64,000 nt of DNA, taken from NCBI RefSeq assembly GCF_029873475.1, contig NZ_CP123499.1:2604001-2668000 (forward strand), given 5' to 3'. Positions 20,430 to 29,536 of the stretch are shown one piece after another. Position numbers and translations under genes: made by a program. The notes beneath the pieces were generated by a model that saw only the letters and a program-made list of their open reading frames with translations, was not told the DNA's origin and searched no databases. The stretch is from Arsenophonus sp. aPb. Its GTDB lineage: Bacteria > Pseudomonadota > Gammaproteobacteria > Enterobacterales > Enterobacteriaceae. Numbering within the stretch: position 1 is the stretch's first letter; every line of letters begins with the position of its first letter.

Positions 20430-20914
20430 TACGAAAAGCGATATTGCAAGCAAAAATTATCTAAATAGACACATAATTATAATTAAATAATTTATTGGTA
20501 TGATTAATTAATTCATATTATGTCTGCCTTTTTTTGATATTAAATAGTTGCAAACTATTATTATAAAGTTGCCTTGCAATTTCCTCTGTTGACTCTTGCC
20601 GAAGGTTACATAATGCTTCAAAAACCAAATGTATTCTTTCCGGACGATTAATCTGCCCCTGAAATCCGGCTAATGGCATATCAGGCGCATCAGTTTCAAG
20701 TACTAATGACCTTAGCGGCAATTGCGCAACTACCGCCCTGGTTTTCTTAGCTCTCTCATAGGTGATTACACCACCAATACCGATAAAATAGCCTAACCGG
20801 ATAAAAGCATTTGCTTGCGATAAACTGCCCGAAAATCCATGAATAACTCCCTTTTTCGGCACATCAAATCGTCTTAATAAAGCAGCTAAGTGATCATGAC
20901 TTTTGCGCGAATGA

Positions 20915-20922
20915 AGAATAAC
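20915..20922. repeat. 8-bp target site duplication, left copy
   Basis: AGAATAAC directly abuts the left IS end and is repeated at 21738-21745 directly after the right IS end. Eight bases is the IS6-family target duplication length. Confidence 0.95.
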
Positions 20923-21737
20923 GGTTCTGTCGCATTAAAAGAGTCTGTTTGATAAGATCGATTTGTAAACCTTGTACTACAAGCAGATATAATTGACTCT
21001 TATGAATATTGTTAAACAAAGCTTTAAACGTCTCCACTATCCCGTCGATGTCATTTTAGTTTGTCTACGTTGGTACCTGGCGTATTCCTTAAGCTTGCGT
21101 AACCTTGAGGAGATGATGCAGGAAAGAGGTATTTTTGTTGATCACTCCACCATTCACCGCTGGATTTTACGACTGACGCCAAAACTAGCAAGTGTTGCCA
21201 GAAAGAAACGAAAAATCTATGGTGGCACCTGGTATCTGGATGAAACCTATATCAGGATAAAAGGGAAATGGCATTATCTTTATCGCGCCGTAGAGGCTAG
21301 TGGTGAAACGATAGATTTTATTCTTAGTCAAAAGCGAAATAAAAAATCTGCATTACGCTTTTTAAAGAAAGCTATCCATCAAAATACCTATCCTATGGAA
21401 GTGAATATTGATAAAAGTGGTGCTAATCGGGCTGCATTAATGTCACTTAATCAACGTGAGCTGGGGATAAAAATAAGACAGTGCCGTTATAAAAATAACA
21501 TGGTAGAGCAAGATCACCGTTTCATTAAAAAACGCTATCGAGCGATGCTTGGTTTTAAGACGTACCGAACGGCAAAAGTTTTACTGGAAGGAATAGAAAT
21601 ATTGCATATGCTCCATAAACAACAAATTCCTATCAATGGCCTAATTCTCTGTCCAGTCGATGCTTTTTACACTTTAGTCGCCTAACAATTCTTCTAACTA
21701 CCACAAATTAAACTTCCAACATTAATGCGACAGAACC
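20923..21737 (+). mobile_element. IS6-family insertion sequence, copy 1 (815 bp)
   Basis: Bounded by perfect 14-bp inverted repeats GGTTCTGTCGCATT / AATGCGACAGAACC, 815 bp long, with one transposase gene and an 8-bp target duplication. Size, terminal repeats beginning GG-T-CTGT and the single DDE transposase fit the IS6 (IS26) family. The second copy at 29537-30351 has the same length and the same predicted protein. Confidence 0.95.
21002..21685 (+). CDS. IS6-family DDE transposase, copy 1
   Basis: Transposase of 227 aa from the ATG at 21002; an in-frame TTG nine bases earlier would add only three residues. A helix-turn-helix-like N-terminal part includes YSLSLRNLEEMMQERGIFVDHSTIHRWI, as in IS26. 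The catalytic residues are Asp in TWYLDETYI, Asp in NIDKSGANRAAL and Glu in MVEQDHRFIKKR. It is full length and probably active. Confidence 0.95.
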   Translation: MNIVKQSFKRLHYPVDVILVCLRWYLAYSLSLRNLEEMMQERGIFVDHSTIHRWILRLTPKLASVARKKRKIYGGTWYLDETYIRIKGKWHYLYRAVEASGETIDFILSQKRNKKSALRFLKKAIHQNTYPMEVNIDKSGANRAALMSLNQRELGIKIRQCRYKNNMVEQDHRFIKKRYRAMLGFKTYRTAKVLLEGIEILHMLHKQQIPINGLILCPVDAFYTLVA

Positions 21738-21745
21738 AGAATAAC
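21738..21745. repeat. 8-bp target site duplication, right copy
   Basis: AGAATAAC, a direct repeat of 20915-20922, immediately after the right terminal repeat. Confidence 0.95.
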
Positions 21746-22112
21746 CGGTAACTCATATTGTTTAGCTAGCTTTAATTGCTGGATCAACAATGCTTGTTGT
21801 TGCTTAACCTCGGCATTCGTAACAAAATAATCTAAGCCTATTTCACCAATAGCAACACATTTATTGCTGTTTTGCTGCAATAATGCCACTAATTCAGTAA
21901 AATGATCCGGTAAATAATTTGCAATATACAAAGGATGAAAACCTAATGCGGCATATAAATGCGGATGTTGTTGTGCCAGTGAATATACTCGCTCTAAATT
22001 CTCAATACCCACTGACGGGATAATGATATCGGTCACGCCAACTTTTGCAGCACGCAAAAAGCTATCTTCAATATCATGGATAAAAGGAGGAAAATCAAAA
22101 TGACAATGGGTG

Positions 22113-23180
22113 TCAACGAACATCAATGACTAATCCTTCATCACCTGATTTAGGTTCTTCATCTTGTTGATTCGAAATCACATCAGCTGATAAAGATGCT
22201 GAATTAACCACTTGATTATTTTCAAGTGAATATGGGTAAGATACTAAATCATTAGCAGAAAAATAGTCACTTAAACTAGTTAAAAAATAGTGGCCACATT
22301 GACGTCCAATATGATAATCACTATTTAAATTTGCAGCACGGCTACCTAATGCACAACTCATTAAAGGTTTCGGTGGATAAATTTCAAAAATTTGGATACC
22401 TGGCGGTGGCGCAGCAATAAATTTCTGGGTCTGTTGATAGCTTTTAATATGTACTTTGATCATCTTGGCCATCCGCCGTATATTGCGGTGTTCCAACCAG
22501 CGAGTCATCCTTTTTAACCATTCGGATGTATAATAAATTCCCGAAGGAACTGTTCTAATCACTACAATTGTTTTTGCGCCACGGCGATAAGCTTCCTCAA
22601 CAGGAATTGAAGCAGTTATACCGCCATCATGATAAAGCTGGCCATTAAATACCGCCCCCTGGCGATAAAATCCGGGAATAGCACTAGACGCCCGAATAAT
22701 ATCTAACCAGCTATCTTGCGTGGGTTGAAAATAAACCGGACTAAAATCTTCATAGCGACATGCACTAATTAAAAATTGACGTCCGCTATTTAAGCAAGAC
22801 AATCCTTTTGAGAAATCAAGAGGTAATTCACGGGAAGTAATATCAATTAGCCAATCTAAATCAATCATATGGCCACCACGAATAAAACGTAATGGACTAA
22901 AAAACTGAGATTTAGTGGTATAATCAGTAATCACTTTACGGGCATAACCGCGTTGTTGACAAAGATAGGCCGATAAATTTTGCGCGCCGGCCGATGTCCC
23001 TACCATAATATCAAATGGATTGAAGCCAACACGGAGAAATTCATCCAATACACCTGCGGTAAAAATACCGCGCTGCCCACCCCCCTCACAGACTAATGCT
23101 ATTTTGCCAAGTGCAGATGCATTATCATCGAAGGTTAAAGGCTCAATATTCCCCAATGTGATTGGTATATATCTTCCCAT
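22113..23180 (-). CDS. yjjU: Patatin-like phospholipase YjjU
   Basis: Patatin-family serine hydrolase, 355 aa. It has the oxyanion loop GGGQRG, nucleophile elbow GTSAG and the dyad Asp in YHDGGI. No signal peptide is seen. Substrate is unknown; the family acts on phospholipid or neutral lipid esters. It is translationally coupled to yjjV (14-bp overlap), the same pairing as in E. coli, and the partner is now broken by an IS. Confidence 0.92.
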   Translation of the reverse strand: MGRYIPITLGNIEPLTFDDNASALGKIALVCEGGGQRGIFTAGVLDEFLRVGFNPFDIMVGTSAGAQNLSAYLCQQRGYARKVITDYTTKSQFFSPLRFIRGGHMIDLDWLIDITSRELPLDFSKGLSCLNSGRQFLISACRYEDFSPVYFQPTQDSWLDIIRASSAIPGFYRQGAVFNGQLYHDGGITASIPVEEAYRRGAKTIVVIRTVPSGIYYTSEWLKRMTRWLEHRNIRRMAKMIKVHIKSYQQTQKFIAAPPPGIQIFEIYPPKPLMSCALGSRAANLNSDYHIGRQCGHYFLTSLSDYFSANDLVSYPYSLENNQVVNSASLSADVISNQQDEEPKSGDEGLVIDVR

Positions 23181-23321
23181 ATTGCTTTCCCCCTAAAACT
23201 GATAGTAGACCCTTAAAATGCAATCTGCTATTCAATATCTACTATTGTGTTTAATACTGATATTTTTATCGCCTTAAAAGTTTGGGAGAAATCAATAAAT
23301 ACAACAACTAAAAAAGTCATA

Positions 23322-23346
23322 CCCCCCACTAATAACAAGTGAGGGT
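23322..23346 (-). terminator. prfC terminator
   Basis: On the minus strand CCCTCACT and AGTGGGGGG arms form a stem around TTGTTATT, followed by a T-rich tail (ATGACTTTTTT). It lies about 30 nt after the prfC stop. Confidence 0.6.
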
Positions 23347-23375
23347 AATATAATAAAAAATCAATATGCAATTAA

Positions 23376-24965
23376 TTAATGCTCACGGGTTTTACAGAAC
23401 CGAATTTCAGGATATCGCTCGCTGGTTAAATTAAGATTTACCATCGTTGGGGCAATATAACTGAGGTTGTCACCACCATCTAAAGCTAGATTCTGTTCAT
23501 TTTTCCGTTTGAATTCTTCTAATTTTTTCACATCATCACATTCGATCCAGCGTGCGGTTGACACATTTACCGGCTCATAAATAGCTTCAACGTTGTATTC
23601 ACTCTTCAAACGTGCCACCACTACATCAAACTGAAGCACTCCTACGGCACCAACAATAAGATCATTATTGGCTAAAGGGCGAAATACCTGGACAGCACCC
23701 TCTTCGGATAACTGAACTAATCCTTTAAGTAACTGTTTTTGTTTTAACGGATCGCGTAAACGAATCCGTTTGAAGAGTTCGGGCGCAAAATTGGGAATAC
23801 CGGTAAATTTTAACGCTTCTCCCTGGGTAAAGGTATCACCGATCTGAATAGTGCCATGATTGTGCAGGCCGATAATATCACCTGGAAACGCTTCTTCAAC
23901 ATGGGAGCGGTCGCCCGCCATAAAAGTGAGCGCATCTGAAATAACTACCTCTTTTTTATTTCGTACCTGATAAAGTTTCATACCTTTTTGATAGCTACCA
24001 GACACAATGCGTAAAAAAGCCACCCGATCACGATGTTTTGGATCCATGTTAGCTTGTATTTTAAATACAAAACCCGAAAATTTCTCTTCTTGGGCATTAA
24101 CAATACGACTATCAGCCTGGCGCGGCATCGGTGTTGGAGCCCAATTGACCAAACCATCTAACATATGGTCAACACCAAAATTACCCAAAGCGGTACCAAA
24201 AAAGACCGGTGTTAACTTGCCTTGCAAAAAAGCGTCTAAATTAAATTCATGAGAAGCACCTTTTACTAACTCAAGCTCTTCACGTAGCTGAGCAGCAAAG
24301 TCATCACCAATGATTTTGTCCAATTCGGTATTATTTAATCCTTTAATAATAACGACTTCTTGAATGGTATGCCCTTGTCCACCTTGATATAAAATAGTCT
24401 CATCACGGTAAAGATGATAAACTCCTTTAAATAACTTACCACAACCAACTGGCCAAGTAATTGGGCTACAAGCAATACTTAATTCACTTTCAACCTCATC
24501 CATTAATTCCATTGGATCGCGAATATCACGATCTAATTTATTCATAAAGGTTAAAATAGGCGTATCACGCAGCCGGGTCACTTCCATCAATTTACGCGTG
24601 CGATCTTCAACACCTTTAGCCGCATCAATCACCATCAAACAGCAATCGACCGCTGTTAAAGTACGATAAGTGTCTTCCGAAAAATCCTCATGTCCTGGCG
24701 TATCAAGCAAATTGATCAAACAATCTTGATAAGGAAATTGCATTACCGAAGTGGTAATTGAAATTCCCCGCTGCTTTTCCATTTCCATCCAGTCAGACTT
24801 TGCATGTTGATTCGAACCACGACCTTTCACTGTGCCTGCTTTTTGAATAGCTTGGCCAAACAATAGCACTTTTTCTGTGATCGTGGTTTTTCCGGCATCA
24901 GGGTGAGAAATAATAGCAAAGGTTCTCCGCTGTGCTATTTTCTGACAAAAACTATTCTCTTTCAT
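23376..24965 (-). CDS. prfC: Peptide chain release factor 3 (RF3)
   Basis: Translational GTPase that recycles RF1/RF2 from terminating ribosomes. G1 motif SHPDAGKTT (about 20-28 from the chosen start), G3 DTPGHEDF and G4 NKLDRD are present. The open frame extends to 25043, but the ATG at 24965 ([19 protein letters not shown]) gives 529 aa, exactly the E. coli length, and the upstream extension is Cys/Trp-rich and non-homologous. It is monocistronic. osmY and yjjG, its E. coli neighbours, are missing. Confidence 0.96.
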   Translation of the reverse strand: MKENSFCQKIAQRRTFAIISHPDAGKTTITEKVLLFGQAIQKAGTVKGRGSNQHAKSDWMEMEKQRGISITTSVMQFPYQDCLINLLDTPGHEDFSEDTYRTLTAVDCCLMVIDAAKGVEDRTRKLMEVTRLRDTPILTFMNKLDRDIRDPMELMDEVESELSIACSPITWPVGCGKLFKGVYHLYRDETILYQGGQGHTIQEVVIIKGLNNTELDKIIGDDFAAQLREELELVKGASHEFNLDAFLQGKLTPVFFGTALGNFGVDHMLDGLVNWAPTPMPRQADSRIVNAQEEKFSGFVFKIQANMDPKHRDRVAFLRIVSGSYQKGMKLYQVRNKKEVVISDALTFMAGDRSHVEEAFPGDIIGLHNHGTIQIGDTFTQGEALKFTGIPNFAPELFKRIRLRDPLKQKQLLKGLVQLSEEGAVQVFRPLANNDLIVGAVGVLQFDVVVARLKSEYNVEAIYEPVNVSTARWIECDDVKKLEEFKRKNEQNLALDGGDNLSYIAPTMVNLNLTSERYPEIRFCKTREH

Positions 24966-25360
24966 TATAACTACCCAGCATACACAACGTGATGTATAAA
25001 AATTGGCGAAAATTCTACACTGACAAAACCATTTTGAAAACAAAATTACTGACTAATTAAAAACATTTTTAGTTCGTTGGGGAAATTAAATATAAAAAAT
25101 ATCAAAAAAATTGTTTTTAGCCAGAGATAAATTATTTAATTAAAATACTTATTATCTTATAAAATTTGAACAATATAGGTATATATCTATATATGCTCGA
25201 ATAAAGAGAGCCATAAATAAAATCAGGATTTACATAATAGGTTAAATATCAACATATTATTCTTATAATATACACGTTTCATATTTAAAATAAACTTATA
25301 AAATAATCGACTAATACTTTTATTACAATTGACTATTTTTTATTTTCACTGCATAAAATA
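24966..25360. other. prfC-lipase intergenic region
   Basis: About 395 bp of very A/T-rich DNA between two minus-strand genes. It must contain the prfC promoter. No ORF with a ribosome site, RNA gene or clear hairpin is seen. Confidence 0.6.
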
Positions 25361-26227
25361 TTATAAACCTTTTTTTGCTAACATCTGTGCATGATTGACA
25401 TAAATACCGGGTATATCATATTGATTTGAAACGACTCCAGCAATTTGGTTAACGATATCTACATGATCCATATCATAATCATCACAGATTAATTTGCCTA
25501 ATCGCATACTATAACGCCCAACAAGCCCATCATTTTCTTTTTCTCGAGAAAAAAAACTATTTAATTGCAACAATGAGGCATGACTAACATCAAATGCATT
25601 TATTCCCGAGTTAATTAATGATTTTTTAATAAAACTACCGAATGAATAATAATGCACGCCATTAACAACTTCATCACCTTCACCTCCCCATTCTTTTGGC
25701 AAACCTTGTGGATATTTTTTATTAAATTCATTGACGACCTCTGTTGTCAATGAATTTAATGCTTCAACACCATCTTGCGGTTTTAATGTGCCTGATGAAA
25801 TAAAAGAAATAAATGTGAAAAATATTTCAGCAGCAGTAACAACCACTGTTTCGGTTAATTTACCTGGTATCAATACTTTTCTAACAAGATCCGCTATTTC
25901 AGAACCATGATTAACACCATTCATCGAGGTTACGGATGCAATACTGGTTGAATAATTGGCAGCAACATAGCGTGCAAATAAAGCACCTTGACTATAAGCA
26001 ATCAAGTTGACTTTATCACAACCGATATTTCTCTTGAGTTCCTCGATGTAAAGCCATAATTGCTCTCCATTTACTTCATTTGAATTAACGCCAGACAATA
26101 TCGGTGAAAACACATTATAGCCCTGTTTTTTCAACCGATTTTCAATAGCAAAAAAACATGGATAGCCAGCTATTCTATCAAAACCAAATAATCCGTGAAC
26201 TAAAATAATAGGATATTTCGTCGGCAT
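25361..26227 (-). CDS. Triacylglycerol lipase, family I.1 (Proteus LipA type)
   Basis: Alpha/beta-hydrolase of 288 aa that aligns throughout with the Proteus mirabilis lipase (about 287 aa). Features are the oxyanion segment PIILVHGLFGF, conserved FSPILSGVNSNEVNGEQLW, SMNGVNHGSEIADL, the acidic residue in ENDGLVGR, and the histidine in YDMDHVDIVNQ. The nucleophile is S79 in an AYSQG elbow, where this family normally has GHSQG. No signal peptide is visible; the Proteus type is leaderless and exported by type I secretion, and no exporter gene is nearby. Together with fliB it occupies the yjjG position, so it is an accessory insertion. Confidence 0.9.
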   Translation of the reverse strand: MPTKYPIILVHGLFGFDRIAGYPCFFAIENRLKKQGYNVFSPILSGVNSNEVNGEQLWLYIEELKRNIGCDKVNLIAYSQGALFARYVAANYSTSIASVTSMNGVNHGSEIADLVRKVLIPGKLTETVVVTAAEIFFTFISFISSGTLKPQDGVEALNSLTTEVVNEFNKKYPQGLPKEWGGEGDEVVNGVHYYSFGSFIKKSLINSGINAFDVSHASLLQLNSFFSREKENDGLVGRYSMRLGKLICDDYDMDHVDIVNQIAGVVSNQYDIPGIYVNHAQMLAKKGL

Positions 26228-26547
26228 AATTTCTCCTTAGTAATTTCATTGAATATTAAAAAAAATCCAACCGCTTTAATTAGAGTAATTAATTATAAAG
26301 TTGAGATCTTCATAATTAAATAATTGAAGCTGATAAAAGGTAAACAAAAAAATATTATATAACAAGTAACTTAAATTCACTGATATAACAATTTCGATTA
26401 ATTAATTTTTTGATAAATAAGTTAATATAATTCGTATTTAGCAATATAAATTATATAAATATAATCATTATTTAATAAAAATCGAAAATGATATAAAAAT
26501 GCCATCAATAAAGATGGCATTGGGAAAATATTGCTAATAAAAAACCG
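26228..26547. other. lipase-fliB intergenic region
   Basis: About 320 bp, extremely A/T-rich, with the fliB terminator at its left-gene end (26499-26520). The rest presumably holds the lipase promoter. No gene is seen. Confidence 0.6.
26499..26520 (-). terminator. fliB terminator
   Basis: ATGCCATC (26499-26506) and GATGGCAT (26513-26520) form a perfect 8-bp stem with a 6-nt loop. On the minus strand it is followed by TTTTATAT, a U-rich tail, 28 nt after the fliB stop. Confidence 0.8.
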
Positions 26548-27786
26548 CTAATTTAATAATAATAAACAAGATAAATCATCACCAAAATTAAGTTTATCAA
26601 TTAATTCATCAAGCTGCTGGCGTAAATTAGTGGAATGCTGAGTAACGGTCGAATAATGACAAAACATTAATTGAATACTTTCCATCGATACCTCAATATC
26701 ATAAGCTGATTGAACCGACAGTAATGTTTTGATATAAAAATAATCAGTAAAACAATAATAAAGTGATCGTAAACTCTGCTTCAAATTATATAAGCCAAAT
26801 TTTTCGTCGTATATTCGATAAAGAAAATAGTTTTTCAGCACCTGCGGTTCAGCTAGACAACTGGTTGATAAGACCTTTTGCCATTCATCATCCAATTTTT
26901 TCCAATTAGCTAGCATATCCTCATTGAGTGATTCTGACTCTAAACCAAAAAAGTGCATGGTATTGGTAAAAGCCGGTAATAAATAATGTTTAGAGCGATC
27001 TGTAATAGTAAAAAAACGTAGCATAATGAGTAATAAAGAAAACTTTAATTGATGCCTGGCTGTAGATGTTACTTGTTTTCTTTGTTGATATATTTCACCG
27101 TTAGTTAATTTTTCCACTAACGACATAAATATATTTTCTACTTGGCTATAATTGACCTCTACTTGGTAATCAATTGATTGTAAAAAGACCATAAATTGAG
27201 CAAGGGCATAGAGATTATCCTCAATAAAAGGACTATCTGCCATAATCAAATGACTACAAAATAGTTGTATAACCTGATGTTCTTGTGTGACTGCTATACT
27301 CTGATCAATCACGCGTTTTTCAGTGATTTTAACATTTTCAATCACTGTGTTTTCTTCATATTTCATCGAGTCTGGCTGAAATAACACTAAACGAACCACT
27401 TCAGGGCAAGAAAAACTTAAGGAATGTTGCGTATAGCCATCCAGTTGGGTTTTTGATCGTGGATAAGTCTGGCAAGTATGACTTAATGCGCTGGGGCCTA
27501 ATGTTTTATAAATCCCACACAATTTATCATGCCCAAAAAAGGGACAATTACCTTCTTCATTCATTGCGATATAAGAATAGTTGTTAGTGCCACTACCATT
27601 AGGATATTTAATTAGATGTTTATCGGTGATCTCTTTGATTTCAATTTGGTGCGCGGTTTTATATTTTTTATGCGTCTTTTTATCAACATTAATCGTCCAG
27701 CCTCGGCAACAATGAGATAGACACTGATCACCAATGCATTTAAATTTTTTATAAAAAAGTGGGATAATTTCTCTATGTTGTTTCAT
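26548..27786 (-). CDS. fliB: Flagellin lysine N-methylase FliB homologue (orphan)
   Basis: A 412-aa protein of the FliB/YkgJ-like family, which methylates surface lysines of flagellin. The N-terminal cysteine set is typical: CIGDQCLSHCCRGW (about 17-30), NCPFFGHDKLCGIYKTLG and LSHTCQTYPR, followed by LSFSCPEVVRL; these are proposed iron-sulfur ligands in the family. The C-terminus ends in GDDLSCLLLLN, as in Salmonella FliB (GDDLS). In Salmonella fliB adjoins fliC, but here no flagellar gene is in the window. It may act on flagellin encoded elsewhere or be a leftover. Single gene with its own terminator. Confidence 0.88.
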   Translation of the reverse strand: MKQHREIIPLFYKKFKCIGDQCLSHCCRGWTINVDKKTHKKYKTAHQIEIKEITDKHLIKYPNGSGTNNYSYIAMNEEGNCPFFGHDKLCGIYKTLGPSALSHTCQTYPRSKTQLDGYTQHSLSFSCPEVVRLVLFQPDSMKYEENTVIENVKITEKRVIDQSIAVTQEHQVIQLFCSHLIMADSPFIEDNLYALAQFMVFLQSIDYQVEVNYSQVENIFMSLVEKLTNGEIYQQRKQVTSTARHQLKFSLLLIMLRFFTITDRSKHYLLPAFTNTMHFFGLESESLNEDMLANWKKLDDEWQKVLSTSCLAEPQVLKNYFLYRIYDEKFGLYNLKQSLRSLYYCFTDYFYIKTLLSVQSAYDIEVSMESIQLMFCHYSTVTQHSTNLRQQLDELIDKLNFGDDLSCLLLLN

Positions 27787-27916
27787 TACAAATAGACTCT
27801 ATTAAGCTAATATTGACACGCAAATTACCACTTAATAACGCCTATCAATGGTACTATTATCGAATATAAACCATTTTTTTTAACTTAATTGAGGTATTTC
27901 TAATTCATATAGCTGG

Positions 27917-28357
27917 CTAAATAGTTAATGCCATAACCACTGCATCTTCCCGTTTTTTTGCCGCTGGATAATAATTTTTTCTTATTGTGACAATATGAAA
28001 ACCCAGTTTTTCATATAGGTGAATTGCCGCATAATTTGATTGTCTGACTTCCAACCACAAAGTTTGAATATTTTTAGTTGCCAAATGATCGATCAAATAG
28101 CGTAATAAATACTCACCATAACCTTGACCTTGATAATTAGGATGAATAGCAATATTAAATAGTGTTGCTTCATCAAGTAGACATTGTGTAATGGCGAAAC
28201 CAATTAGTCGATTTTCCGCACTGATTTTTAAATTAATATATTGCTTTCCTTGATTACTGTAAAAAACTTTTTCACTCCAGGGAAAAGCATGACTCATTTT
28301 TTCAATCGCAAAAGCAGAGATTAAATCACTTTGTACTAAATTCGAAATTATTTTCAT
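27917..28357 (-). CDS. rimI: Ribosomal protein bS18 N-alpha-acetyltransferase RimI
   Basis: GNAT acetyltransferase of 146 aa, acetylating the N-terminal Ala of ribosomal protein S18. The acetyl-CoA loop is IHPNYQGQGYGEYLLRYLI (Q/RxxGxG/A type), and LEVRQSNYAAIHLYEKLGF forms motif B. It overlaps the end of holD by 32 bp, the same holD-rimI coupling as in E. coli. Confidence 0.95.
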   Translation of the reverse strand: MKIISNLVQSDLISAFAIEKMSHAFPWSEKVFYSNQGKQYINLKISAENRLIGFAITQCLLDEATLFNIAIHPNYQGQGYGEYLLRYLIDHLATKNIQTLWLEVRQSNYAAIHLYEKLGFHIVTIRKNYYPAAKKREDAVVMALTI

Positions 28358-28736
28358 ACTGGCATATTTGCGCCCACAAAGCGCGTTTTGACTGAGGATT
28401 AAAATAAATCTCTTCCAAGGGTAAAGTATGGATGACCCATTTTTTTGAACTAATAGCTAATTGCTTGCCTAGGATCCAACAAGGCCAAAGAACTTCTTTC
28501 GGTAACAGCGATACCTCTTTCGTTAATAGACAACATACCTGACAACTGTCTATCATCATCGCTCGTAAAATATCTTTGACAAAAAGGTTGTCTAAATCAA
28601 TGCGCTCATCAGCGATGATAACTAATCGGGTAGAATCAGGAATAGACACGGCATGTTCACCACGCAATACCGTCGGATTGCGTAATGTCCATTGCACAAT
28701 TCCCATATGCTTCAGTAATTGATCTCTAACCGTCAT
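28326..28736 (-). CDS. holD: DNA polymerase III psi subunit HolD
   Basis: Psi subunit of the clamp-loader complex, joining chi to the loader. The frame opens at 28754, but ATG at 28736 (MTVRDQLLKHMGIVQWTLRNP) matches the E. coli N-terminus (QLGITQWSLRRP) and gives 136 aa against 137. Conserved GEHAVSIPDSTRLVIIA and ALWAQICQYE are present. rsmC, divergent from holD in E. coli, is missing; the upstream flank is the integrase remnant. Confidence 0.92.
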   Translation of the reverse strand: MTVRDQLLKHMGIVQWTLRNPTVLRGEHAVSIPDSTRLVIIADERIDLDNLFVKDILRAMMIDSCQVCCLLTKEVSLLPKEVLWPCWILGKQLAISSKKWVIHTLPLEEIYFNPQSKRALWAQICQYENNFEFSTK

Positions 28737-29177
28737 CAAGCTACTCCCCGACACAATATAGCTTGCACCTTATCAAACAGAGCTAGATAAATCAAAATAA
28801 TAACATTGCAAGACACAGCAATATAAGCACGATTACTGTCGCTTGCTAGTAATATTTTATTTGCTGAATTTAGACCTTAAATCAAACAAGAACAATGTAC
28901 AACTTATTAAGTTATCAAGGTACAACATGAACACTAAATATTAGACAACAAGTAACTATTGGATTGAAGTCTTATAATAGTGATACAATCCTACTAATAA
29001 GTTCATATCTCATTTTTCAATTTATTGTTTTCATGCTATTTCACTATTTTAAAAAATAATTATAAATCATTATGTTAATGAATTTTATGTATGTATATTG
29101 TTCCAGTGTTTATTGACGTTTTTGGGTTCTTACACCAAACTGTGTATAAATATTTGTATAAATAATTTGGTTATGAC
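28737..29177. other. holD-integrase intergenic region
   Basis: About 440 bp, A/T-rich, where rsmC would be expected. No rsmC remnant and no tRNA gene or obvious att core is recognised, although a P4-type integrase usually sits beside a tRNA or other att site. Confidence 0.55.
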
Positions 29178-29536
29178 ATGACAAATGAACTTAATAAACT
29201 GAGTGACAAAAAACTTAAAGTACTACACGGGAAGACTATCCCTAAAATTGAATTTGTAGCTGATGGTGCAGGACTTAGCGCGAAGATATCTAAGATAGGT
29301 GGAATTAGTTGGGTTTTCACTTATCGGATTGGTAAAAAACTGAATCGAATAACGTTAGGACGTTATCCTGATATGAGTTTAAAAGCAGCCCGTGAGTTAC
29401 GTGATAAGTGTCGTCATTGGTTGGCCTCTGGTAAAGATCCAAAGTTTCAACTTAACTTAAGCATTCAGGAAACGTTAAAACCTGTCACCGTTAGAGATGC
29501 GATTGAATATTGGGTTGATAACTATGCAAAAGATAA
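29178..29536 (+). pseudogene. Tyrosine integrase (P4/DUF4102 type), 5' fragment truncated by IS
   Basis: The first ~120 codons encode the arm-binding domain of P4-like integrases (LSDKKLKVL, DGAGLSAKISKIGGISWVFTYRIGKK, LGRYPDMSLKAARELRDKC) and the start of the core-binding domain (VTVRDAIEYWVDNYAKDK). The frame then enters the IS and stops after VLSH. The catalytic domain (R-HxxR-Y) is missing and is not on the other side of the IS, so sequence was deleted or moved. It is the only trace of a former integrated island here. Confidence 0.9.

Larger units (their letters stand above)
20518..22126 (-). pseudogene. yjjV: yjjV (TatD-family metal-dependent DNase), disrupted by IS6-family element
   Basis: The 5' part (22126 to 21738) encodes FVDTHCHFDFPPF, the metal-binding HxH start of TatD-family hydrolases, then GEIGLDYF and ELPVIL. 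The 3' part (20922 to 20518) resumes with VILHSRKSHDHL and continues through VIHGFSG and VLETDAPDMPL to the end. Joining the halves across one copy of the 8-bp target duplication gives a complete YjjV of about 260 aa, so the lesion is the IS alone and is probably recent. The first fragment ends at VLSH plus stop encoded by the IS terminus. The first codons overlap the end of yjjU by 14 bp. Confidence 0.95.

Noticed and set aside
24966..25043. 26-codon N-terminal extension of prfC
   Set aside because: Cys/Trp-rich extension with no homology; the downstream ATG gives the exact family length.
25044..29177. Possible CRISPR array, toxin-antitoxin pair or defence cassette in the accessory stretch
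   Set aside because: No regularly spaced direct repeats and no paired small genes; the genes present are lipase, fliB, rimI, holD and an integrase fragment.
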